Source: CADEED01 sp964444835 (lineage in GTDB: Bacteria > Pseudomonadota > Gammaproteobacteria > Steroidobacterales > Steroidobacteraceae). From it: a stretch of 64,000 nucleotides of DNA. Position numbers and translations under genes: made by a program. Below, piece by piece: positions 58,092 to 64,000 of this stretch (positions are counted from its first letter, which is position 1; every line of letters starts with the position of its first letter). The DNA lies in assembly GCA_964444835.1 (NCBI GenBank), contig CAYUIT010000007.1, positions 1 to 64,000 of the forward strand. The letters are read 5' to 3'. The notes below the pieces were generated by a model. It saw only the letters and a program-made list of their open reading frames with translations. It had not been told where the DNA came from and ran no database searches.

Positions 58092-58799
58092 GTGAGCACG
58101 CTCGAGAAGATTGGCGATTTCAGCGAGCGCGGAGCGCGTACGACGCGTCTCGAAACTTTCGTTGACGCCGCGTTCGCATTTGCGCTCACGATGTTGATCA
58201 TTTCCGCAGATTCGATTCCGCGGAGCCATGCCGAATTGGTGACTGCCCTGAAGGGCATTCCCGCCTTCGCGGCGAGCTTTGCGCTCATCGTGATGTTTTG
58301 GCACGGCCACTACCGCTGGAGCCGTCGCTACGGACTCGAGGACGGCGTGAGCGTGATGCTCTCGCTGCTGCTGGTATTCACCGTGCTTGTGTTCTTCTAC
58401 CCGCTGAAAATGATGATGTTCGGTGCGTTCGCCACGTTTACCGGCGGCGCGTTGCCCTCACCCATCGAGTTTCGCAGCGTCAGCGAGTTGATCGATCTGT
58501 TCGGCTGGTTCGCCTTTGGGTTCACGACGATGTGCGCGCTGCTCGGCGCGCTATTCCATCGCGCAACGACGTTGCGTCTGGCGGTGCCGCTGACACCCAT
58601 CGAACTCCTCTACACGCGGCTTGAAGTGCAGATCTGGTATTCGATTGCCGCGCTCGGCGTCCTTTCGGCGATCATCACGGCATTCGCGCCGGGCCGATGG
58701 ATCGCATTGGCACCGTGGGCCTATTCTTTGGCTTCGATCATTGCCCCCGTGTTGGCCATGCGCGCGCACAAGCGTGCGGAGGCGCTGCGGAACGCATAG
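58092..58799 (+). CDS. TMEM175-family (DUF1211) membrane protein
   Basis: A 235-residue membrane protein with about six helices. The N-terminal RLETFVDAAFAFALTMLIIS corresponds to the RxxxFSDGVFAIAITLL filter motif of TMEM175 potassium channels, in degenerate form (VDAAFAFA for SDGVFAIA). Further helices are around residues 60-80, 90-115, 135-160, 180-200 and 205-225. IVMFWHGHYRWSRRYG resembles the family helix-2/3 turn. The altered filter leaves ion selectivity in doubt. The start is GTG 58092, 13 nt after the dehydrogenase stop, so a shared transcript is likely. Confidence 0.8.
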   Translation: MSTLEKIGDFSERGARTTRLETFVDAAFAFALTMLIISADSIPRSHAELVTALKGIPAFAASFALIVMFWHGHYRWSRRYGLEDGVSVMLSLLLVFTVLVFFYPLKMMMFGAFATFTGGALPSPIEFRSVSELIDLFGWFAFGFTTMCALLGALFHRATTLRLAVPLTPIELLYTRLEVQIWYSIAALGVLSAIITAFAPGRWIALAPWAYSLASIIAPVLAMRAHKRAEALRNA

Positions 58800-58840
58800 C
58801 ATCCAGCGCACTCAATCCCAGCTAGAGTGCGAGGAAGTTC

Positions 58841-59593
58841 ATGAACCACTCCGCCCCGACCGGCCTGCCGATCCTGCAACGCGATCACCGCAGCGTCATG
58901 GGTCGGATCAAGTATTTGTCGAAGAAGCCCGAGCGCATGAACCAAGAGCGCGGGCGCGAGTACTTTCGAATCGACGTCCACACCGACGGCACGCGCACCT
59001 GTGTGGCGCACACCGAAATCGACGACCGACCAAGTGTCATGCGCGATGCGGTCTACTCACTCGACCGGCACTGGATGCCGACGGACTGCTTCTTGCGCCT
59101 GACGGTGGGTGACAAGTTCATGGGTTCGGGTTGGTTTCGCTTCCACCCACAATTCGCCGAATGCGAAACCTGGACCGCCCTGGAGGGCCGCGTGTCGCAG
59201 CGGATGGACCTCGAACAACCGCTCGTGACTTTCCAGAATCACGCGATCGCCTGCGATGCGTGGCATCTGCGCCTCATCGATCGCAGCAAGCCCGGTGCCG
59301 TGCAGCGGATCAAGCAAATGCTGCTCTCCTCGCCGGATCATCGCGGCGCCACGGGCCCACTGCTGTTCTCGATCGGCCTGAACCTCGTTTATATCGGGCC
59401 CGAGCGCGTGACGGTCGAAGCGGGCACATTCGACGCATGGCACTACCAATTCGTCACGAACCCCGAGCTCCCGCAAGAGCACCCGCCGTACGACGTATGG
59501 TGCACGGCCGACGAGGAGTTCCTGTTCCTGAAGGCGGGCGTGGCGGGCTACATGCAAACGTACTACGAGCTCGCCGAGCTCACCCGCTCCTAA
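58841..59593 (+). CDS. Hypothetical protein, uncharacterised
   Basis: A 250-residue cytosolic protein I do not recognise. It starts MNHSAPTGLPILQRDHRSVM and has a beta-rich body with aromatic positions (TDCFLRLTVGDKFMGSGWFR, VEAGTFDAWHYQFVTNPELP, PPYDVWCTADEEFLFLKAGV). The build resembles the DUF3108-like fold used for lipid or polyketide-type ligands, but there is no firm match. It follows the TMEM175-like gene by 41 nt on the same strand. No transmembrane segment, signal or catalytic motif is visible. Confidence 0.75.
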   Translation: MNHSAPTGLPILQRDHRSVMGRIKYLSKKPERMNQERGREYFRIDVHTDGTRTCVAHTEIDDRPSVMRDAVYSLDRHWMPTDCFLRLTVGDKFMGSGWFRFHPQFAECETWTALEGRVSQRMDLEQPLVTFQNHAIACDAWHLRLIDRSKPGAVQRIKQMLLSSPDHRGATGPLLFSIGLNLVYIGPERVTVEAGTFDAWHYQFVTNPELPQEHPPYDVWCTADEEFLFLKAGVAGYMQTYYELAELTRS

Positions 59594-59600
59594 CAGCTCG

Positions 59601-59771
59601 TCAAACGGCGAACCACGGCGGCGGCTGCCACGCATGCCGCGGCATTCGCAGCCGCGCTGCCGTCGCCGGCGGTGCTGCGACGGCGGTGGCTGAGGCGCGA
59701 GCCAAGAACCAACGCCAGCGTTGCGTGGGGCTTTGGGCTGCCGATCTTTGGGCCTTGCTCGAAGTCATCAT
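59601..59771 (-). CDS. Candidate small ORF (56 aa) with consensus ribosome-binding site
   Basis: A 56-codon reading frame antisense to the gap after the uncharacterised gene, too short for routine calling. AGGAGGT (59779-59785 on the minus strand) is a full Shine-Dalgarno match, 7 nt before tandem ATG codons (59769-59771, 59766-59768). The product is basic and Trp-rich (MMTSSKAQRSAAQSPTQRWR ... WQPPPWFAV) and has no recognisable domain. Support rests on the ribosome-binding site alone; the coding pattern is unremarkable. Confidence 0.4.
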   Translation of the reverse strand: MMTSSKAQRSAAQSPTQRWRWFLARASATAVAAPPATAARLRMPRHAWQPPPWFAV

Positions 59772-59928
59772 GGGTTCGACCTCCTACGCACCCATTGCAG
59801 CGCCACGAAATGCCGCAGCTGCGACCAGACCCTGTCAGCGCGCGGGCCAATTGTGGTGAATTCTGGCAATGCTGAATTTGCGGCCCACAGACACTTCCCG
59901 CGGTACGCCGGAGCGCTACACTTTCCGC

Positions 59929-60618
59929 ATGAAGAAGCAGATTGCGATCGTCGAAGACGAACAAGCCATTCGCGACAACTACGCGGCCGCGTTCAGCCGC
60001 GAGGGCTATGCCGTACGCACCTATCCCAACCGCAAAGCGGCCATGAGCGCCTTCACCGCGCGCCTACCCGATTTGGCGGTCATCGATATCTCGCTCGAAG
60101 ATGAGCCAGAGGGCGGCTTCGATCTGTGCCGCGATTTGCGCGGTCTGTCGGCGGAGCTGCCGATCATCTTCCTAACAGCTCGCGACTCCGAACTCGACGC
60201 CGTCTCGGGTCTGCGGCTCGGCGCTGACGATTTCCTCACCAAAGATCTCTCGCTCGCACATTTGATCGCTCGCGTGAACGCTCTATTTCGCCGCGTCGAC
60301 GCTTTGCGTCGTCCGCCCGAGGACAAGCAAGTCGTACGCCGCGGAGCGTTGACGCTCGACAGCGAACGCATGTCGGTCGAGTGGCAAGGCCAAGTCGTTC
60401 TGTTGTCGCTCACCGAGTATTGGATCGTGTTCGCGCTCGCCAAGCATCCGGGCCACGTCAAGAATCGGCAGCAGTTGATGGATGCCGCGAGCGTCGTGCT
60501 CGACGACAACACGATCACGTCGCACGTAAAGCGTATTCGACGCAAGTTCCAGGTCATCGATCCGAGCTTCGATGGCATCCAGACGGTCTACGGCATGGGC
60601 TATCGCTGGGTCGAATGA
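59929..60618 (+). CDS. Response regulator, proteobacterial dedicated sortase system type
   Basis: A 229-residue OmpR-type regulator. The receiver has IAIVEDEQAIRDNYAAAFSR, the phospho-acceptor Asp in DLAVIDISLEDEPEGGFDLC, and Lys in ADDFLTKDLSLAHLIARV. The winged helix has LSLTEYWIVFALAKHPGHVK, TSHVKRIRRKFQ and TVYGMGYRWVE. The sequence pattern fits the regulator family TIGR03787, defined next to a variant sortase in proteobacteria. ATG 59929 is used; upstream in-frame codons are non-conserved. It is followed by its kinase after 25 nt. No sortase or LPXTG-type target is in the window. Confidence 0.9.
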   Translation: MKKQIAIVEDEQAIRDNYAAAFSREGYAVRTYPNRKAAMSAFTARLPDLAVIDISLEDEPEGGFDLCRDLRGLSAELPIIFLTARDSELDAVSGLRLGADDFLTKDLSLAHLIARVNALFRRVDALRRPPEDKQVVRRGALTLDSERMSVEWQGQVVLLSLTEYWIVFALAKHPGHVKNRQQLMDAASVVLDDNTITSHVKRIRRKFQVIDPSFDGIQTVYGMGYRWVE

Positions 60619-60643
60619 TCCGCAAGCGCATGAATCCACAGCC

Positions 60644-62755
60644 ATGAATTGGGACAAGCTGCGCATCGGCCCGATGTCCGCGCTTCGGCTGCGGACCAAG
60701 CTGCTGTTGTTAGCACTAACTACTCTGGCGCTACCATGGGCTGGGTGCCAGTACGCGCGCGAGATGGAAAGCGTATTGCGCGAAGGCGAGCGCCAAGCCT
60801 TGCTCGCAGTCGCGCAAACGGTGGCCGCGTCGATGCAGGGCCGCGAAGAGCTGCTGTTTCGTGCGCGTACAGCGCCATCCGATCCGGCCGCAGGCGCGCT
60901 CGATATCGAACCGCTGGTGTTCTCATCGTTGCCAGTGCCCGACGGCAACCCGGAGGAGTGGCCGAGCCGCAGCGGGCACTACAAGGAATTCAAGGCACCC
61001 AGTGGCGTTCACCTGCGCGTCATCACAGGCACCTACGAGCGCTGGCTATATCTCTATCTCAGCGTGACAGGCTCGCCACTCGTCTTCGACCAATCGCTGC
61101 TGAACCCGCTCGATCGCGCCACGTTGGGCGATCGGGTGTGGCTCGGCTTCGACGATCGTCGTGGCGGCCAGCAACGCATCTTCTTGTCGAGTGCTGGGCC
61201 GGGCGAGCTGCGCGGTCGGCGCATCGAAGTGCGCGAGTACGGGCGCGAGGAAGCGGTCGACGAATCGCGGATCACCGGCGCCTGGCGACCCATCAGCGAT
61301 GGCTATGCGCTGGAGGCCCGCGTGCCGCTGTCGATGATCGGCCGGCGATTTGGCGTGCTCGTTGACGACCGCGCCAAGCGTGGCGGCCCACGCACCAGTC
61401 TCGGTACGCTCGATCCCGCTGATCTCGAAGCTCGCGGCGTTTTGGTGGCGGCCTCGCCCGACCTCGCCGAGCACTTGCGACAGTTCTCGCAACCTGGCGT
61501 CGAGCTCGCGATCGCCACGGTTGGGGGTACGACGCTGGCGCGCCTCGAGGCGCCGGCATTGCCGCAAGATTTCACCGCCATGCGCGGATTTCTGCCGCGC
61601 CTCTACCGGCGCTTCCTCGACGGCGATGCCGTGCCGCGGCGCACCTCGCAGGATGAACGCGCTCGCGTCACGAGTGAGCAAGTCGCGGCGGCGGCGGCAG
61701 GCAAAGCGACCACCGCACTCCTCGCTGGGCGATACGAGAACCGCGTGATCGTCGCCGCAGCCGCACCCATCTACAGCGCCGATCGGCGTCGCGTCATTGG
61801 CGTGCTGCAATTGGCGCAAACGGCCGACCGCTGGCTCACGCTGCGCGACAAAGCACTCACGCGTCTGCTCAACCTGACTTTGCTCGTCACGGGCTTGGCC
61901 GTGGGCGCCATGTTTTGGTTTGCTGGGCGCCTAGCCGTCCGTCTGGAGCGCTTGCGAACCGCGAGCGAAAACGCGCTCGGTCGCGAAGGCTTGCTGTCGG
62001 TAGAACTGCCGGAGGCGCGCGCGAAGGACGAGCTGGGCGATTTGTCGCGCAGTTTCGAAGCCCTGCTCCGCCGGCTTCGCGATTACACCGGCTATCTGCG
62101 CGGCTTGGCGGGCAAGCTCCAACACGAGATTCGAACACCGCTGACGATCGTGCGCTCGTCGCTCGAGAATCTCGAGTCCGAGACACTGACGCCGGAGGCC
62201 CGCACCTACATTTCCCGCGCTCGCGAAGGGACGGAACGACTCAACAGCATGCTCGTCGCCATGGGTGCCGCGACGCGAGTCGAGGAAGCGATCGCCAACA
62301 GCGAGCGCACGCATTTCGATCTCGCCGCGCTCGTGCGAGCCGCGGCCGATGCGTATGGCACGGCATTTCGTGAGCGCACCTTCCGCTATGTGGGCCCGAT
62401 GGATGCACTCACCGTTCATGGAAACCCCGACCTCATCGTGCAAATGCTCGATAAGCTCGTCGAGAACGCGGTCGACTTCACGGCTACGGGCGACGCAATT
62501 ACCATCGGCGTCGCGCGTGACGCTGAGTGGGTGCGCATCGATGTCGAGAATCCGGGCCCGCCACTGCCCACCGAGGACAGCGCGCGCTTGTTCGAGTCTT
62601 TGTGGCAGAGCCGCAAAGGTTCCGATAGCCGACCGCACTTCGGGCTCGGTCTCTACATCGTCAAACTGATTGCCGACTTCCATCGCGGGCGCGTGGGAGC
62701 GACCTCGCTCGAGTCCTCGTCGGGCGCGCGCTTCAGCGTTTGGTTGATGCCGTAG
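60644..62755 (+). CDS. Sensor histidine kinase, proteobacterial dedicated sortase system type
   Basis: A 703-residue membrane kinase. TM1 lies at residues about 18-35 (LLLLALTTLALPWAGCQYAR). A large periplasmic domain follows (about 36-400), whose first half resembles a carbohydrate-binding-like beta sandwich (SGHYKEFKAPSGVHLRVITG, WLYLYLSVTGSPLVF). TM2 is at about 408-428 (LLNLTLLVTGLAVGAMFWFA), then HAMP and HisKA with LQHEIRTPLTIVRSSLENLE (phospho-His). HATPase motifs are VQMLDKLVENAVDFTAT and HFGLGLYIVKLIADFHRGRV. It matches the kinase family TIGR03785 in style. It probably senses an envelope or polysaccharide state. Confidence 0.92.
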   Translation: MNWDKLRIGPMSALRLRTKLLLLALTTLALPWAGCQYAREMESVLREGERQALLAVAQTVAASMQGREELLFRARTAPSDPAAGALDIEPLVFSSLPVPDGNPEEWPSRSGHYKEFKAPSGVHLRVITGTYERWLYLYLSVTGSPLVFDQSLLNPLDRATLGDRVWLGFDDRRGGQQRIFLSSAGPGELRGRRIEVREYGREEAVDESRITGAWRPISDGYALEARVPLSMIGRRFGVLVDDRAKRGGPRTSLGTLDPADLEARGVLVAASPDLAEHLRQFSQPGVELAIATVGGTTLARLEAPALPQDFTAMRGFLPRLYRRFLDGDAVPRRTSQDERARVTSEQVAAAAAGKATTALLAGRYENRVIVAAAAPIYSADRRRVIGVLQLAQTADRWLTLRDKALTRLLNLTLLVTGLAVGAMFWFAGRLAVRLERLRTASENALGREGLLSVELPEARAKDELGDLSRSFEALLRRLRDYTGYLRGLAGKLQHEIRTPLTIVRSSLENLESETLTPEARTYISRAREGTERLNSMLVAMGAATRVEEAIANSERTHFDLAALVRAAADAYGTAFRERTFRYVGPMDALTVHGNPDLIVQMLDKLVENAVDFTATGDAITIGVARDAEWVRIDVENPGPPLPTEDSARLFESLWQSRKGSDSRPHFGLGLYIVKLIADFHRGRVGATSLESSSGARFSVWLMP

Positions 62756-62811
62756 CACTACTGCCTGTCGTACCTTCGCGACAATGCGAGTCATTCTCGT
62801 TGTGACCGCTC

Positions 62812-62829
62812 ATGCCGTGATGACGGCAT
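62812..62829 (+). terminator. Hairpin after the kinase gene
   Basis: ATGCCGT-GATG-ACGGCAT is a perfect 7-bp stem 57 nt downstream of the kinase stop. A T-rich tract (TTGTTTTTA) begins about 8 nt later, so it is at best a weak intrinsic terminator. Confidence 0.4.
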
Positions 62830-62965
62830 AAGTAATTGTTTTTAATGGCATCAGAAAATATTTCCCGCTGAGGCAGGAAATCCCCTAGACGAGCAGGCCA
62901 CAAATGATGCAAATTTGTCACACTGGTTTTAACTAGAAACCTCGGACTTGCTCAAGAGCACGGGT

Positions 62966-63174
62966 GCAGGCGGTAGCCGCGTAGTTTGGCTACTGCCGGA
63001 AACGATCGAAGCGTGAATTGACACGCGGGCTTGTGTGTTTAGCCGGCGGCCTAACAACCGCCAACGTTTCAGCCGTGGGAATAGCGCTCTTGTTAGGCGA
63101 CTCAAGCTGACAGCGATGGACCGGAGTCGACGCAGAAACTAACTAATCGCCCCGCACTGCGGGGCGTTTTTTTT
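62966..63174 (+). ncRNA. Candidate structured non-coding RNA ending in a strong terminator
   Basis: In a 643-nt gap without a convincing gene (62756-63398), several stems follow one another. They are GGCGGTAGCC/GGCTACTGCC (62969-62997, one G-U pair), GCGTG/CACGC (63011-63026), GGCGG/CCGCC (63045-63062), and CGACTC/GAGTCG (63098-63129). A textbook intrinsic terminator closes the series. GCCTAACAA (63049-63057) can alternatively pair with TTGTTAGGC (63090-63098). No match to tmRNA, RNase P, 6S, SRP or common riboswitch motifs is apparent. The 5' end and promoter are not identifiable, so the boundaries are approximate. Confidence 0.35.
63148..63174 (+). terminator. Strong intrinsic terminator in the 62.8-63.4 kb gap
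   Basis: CGCCCCGC (63148-63155), loop ACT, GCGGGGCG (63159-63166), then eight T residues (63167-63174). There is no upstream gene within 390 nt, so it either ends a non-coding transcript or insulates the HIRAN-type gene downstream. Confidence 0.93.
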
Positions 63175-63398
63175 GGTAGTTAGTGCAATCGAATGCAGAG
63201 GATCTCTACCGGTTGCCGACTTGCGCGGCAATTGCCCCGCGCGGGCCGATGCGCGGAAGATCGGATTGACCGACAATTCGGAAGATACCGACGACACGTT
63301 GCTGGCATCAGCCCAAGTTATAGCTTTCCCGTGGGAGAAACTCTCGCCAGCGACAGAAGCTCAATACAAGCCCTTACAATGATTACCCCGTTCGGAAA

Positions 63399-64000
63399 AT
63401 GATTACGGAGTCAGTCGAACAGCTGTATTCGATGCCGGCGTATGCGCCGGTGCAGTCGATCGTCGTCAACTTCGAGCACCGCGGCAGTTGGCTTCCTGTC
63501 GCGCGCTTGAGCCGACGCGCCGGGCGTTACACGTTTCAGTACACCACCGGCGCTTTGCAGTTCGGCTCGACGACACGTGTGATTCCCTTTAAGAGTTTTC
63601 CTAAGCTGACGCAGCGCTACGAATCGCGCGAGCTGTTCGCGATGTTCGCGGATGCCATTCCCGGTACGCCGCAGTCAGCCACTCGCGCGGAGTTTCTGGC
63701 GATTCGCGGCTTCGACCGCGACGAAACGGATCCGATGACGATCCTGTCAGTCCCGACACCGCTCGATGGCACGGGCACTTTGGTTACGATGCCCAACTTG
63801 CGCGGCGATGAAAATCGCCGCTTCGATTTTCGATTGTTGCTTCGCGGGCCGGCAGACGATTCGCTCATGGCGCGCAATCTGCGCGCCGGCCAGCCGTTAT
63901 GGCTCAGTGCCAACCTCGCGGCAGATTCGCGCTCCGCAAGCGTGCTCATCATCGACGAGCGGCGCGAGGTCATCGCTTCGCTACCGTCCATCATCGCGCA
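63399..64000 (+). CDS. HIRAN-type domain protein (partial, C-terminus off the right edge)
   Basis: Two hundred codons are visible from ATG 63399 and the frame is still open at the window end. The start of the protein (VVNFEHRGSWLPVARLSRRA, YTFQYTTGALQFGSTTRVIP, FKSFPKLTQRYESRELFAMF) resembles the N-terminal region of HIRAN-containing proteins, where a fixed leader (LPVGRL..R.G.Y.F.Y..G, SFPDL...Y.S.ELFPLF) precedes the HIRAN fold. The section from about residue 145 (DFRLLLRGPADDSLMARNLR, GQPLWLSANLAADSRSASVL) would be the HIRAN fold itself. HIRAN domains bind DNA ends or stalled-fork structures. The ATG overlaps the stop of a possible leader peptide at 63379 (MITPFGK). The family call is moderate. 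Confidence 0.7.
   Translation, partial: MITESVEQLYSMPAYAPVQSIVVNFEHRGSWLPVARLSRRAGRYTFQYTTGALQFGSTTRVIPFKSFPKLTQRYESRELFAMFADAIPGTPQSATRAEFLAIRGFDRDETDPMTILSVPTPLDGTGTLVTMPNLRGDENRRFDFRLLLRGPADDSLMARNLRAGQPLWLSANLAADSRSASVLIIDERREVIASLPSIIA

Noticed and set aside
61931..62794. 287-aa minus-strand frame within the sensor kinase
   Set aside because: Mirror frame of the kinase HisKA/HATPase region; no independent evidence.
63173..63402. Two 69-codon plus-strand frames before the HIRAN-type gene
   Set aside because: The first starts with TTG inside the terminator T-tract, and neither has a ribosome-binding site or coding-type third positions. The second does overlap the next ATG, so a short leader remains possible.

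Overview
The window is GC-rich chromosomal DNA from a gammaproteobacterium. I would place it near the Xanthomonadales/Nevskiales/Steroidobacteraceae, on gene order and protein style only, because no rRNA or database comparison is available. Conserved gammaproteobacterial blocks support this: asmA-mutY-yggX; an exonuclease III gene divergent from pyrE (the Pseudomonas crc-pyrE arrangement); dut-coaBC divergent from radC, then rpmB-rpmG-mutM; rsmD-coaD; and ftsY-ftsE-ftsX-rpoH. Most genes are intact and densely packed. Many neighbours share ATGA, GTGA or TGATG start/stop overlaps, so long co-translated operons are the rule.

Layout. 1-2.3 kb: three overlapping minus-strand genes (FGE-like exported protein, small protein, SAM methyltransferase cut by the edge). 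2.5-8.1 kb: tRNA-Phe, a glycine-rich RRM protein, yggX-mutY-asmA, and an ECF sigma / membrane anti-sigma-like / DUF4097 operon. 8.1-12.2 kb: a NarL-type regulator and a seven-PAS histidine kinase. 12.4-18.1 kb: NNMT-like methyltransferase plus cysteine-synthase-like enzyme, a membrane protein, a KefB-type antiporter and a phytase-like esterase. 18-31 kb: ABC-F protein, ABC exporter, RhlE helicase with a structured leader, Tat-exported oxidoreductase, YciH/SUI1, DUF502, periplasmic methyltransferase-like protein, DCC/DUF1838 operon and gamma-glutamyltransferase. 31-40 kb: TrmA-type methyltransferase against tRNA-Gly(CCC), nucleosidase-like protein, trmB, marC, DUF6763, Rieske protein, ampG, xth, pyrE, DUF4124, dut, coaBC. 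40-52.4 kb: radC, rpmBG, mutM, alkA-like, coaD, rsmD, a Pla-1/cef-type lipase, an orphan anchored protein, ftsYEX and rpoH. 52.4-62.8 kb: DUF429, a TonB-box-like exported protein, OmpA lipoprotein, DUF4442, Mpo1-like, HDAC-like, acyl-CoA dehydrogenase, TMEM175-like, an orphan gene, and a two-component pair of the proteobacterial dedicated sortase type. 62.8-64 kb: a gene-poor, less GC-rich stretch with a possible structured RNA, then the start of a HIRAN-type gene.

The most unusual find is a pair of about 220-bp intergenic elements (40764-40981 after radC; 49483-49703 between ftsY and ftsE). They share a 148-bp core, about 88 percent identical by hand alignment and in opposite orientation. 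Each core is enclosed by a 32-34 bp near-perfect inverted repeat, but the arm sequence is largely different in the two copies. Complementarity is kept while sequence is not, which points to selection on (or copying of) the paired structure rather than to classical transposase-recognised ends. Separately, the heptamer TTGTTAG/CTAACAA occurs 47 times by my count, where composition alone predicts only about 2-3, in genes and spacers, in several reading frames and with no strand bias.

Regulation visible in the sequence includes a perfect CIRCE operator upstream of rpoH (HrcA control of sigma-32), a consensus-like sigma70 promoter for rpmBG, three strong intrinsic terminators (after rpmG, after the lipase, and below the OmpA-type gene) plus one in the 62.8-63.4 kb spacer, and operator-like palindromes in two divergent control regions.
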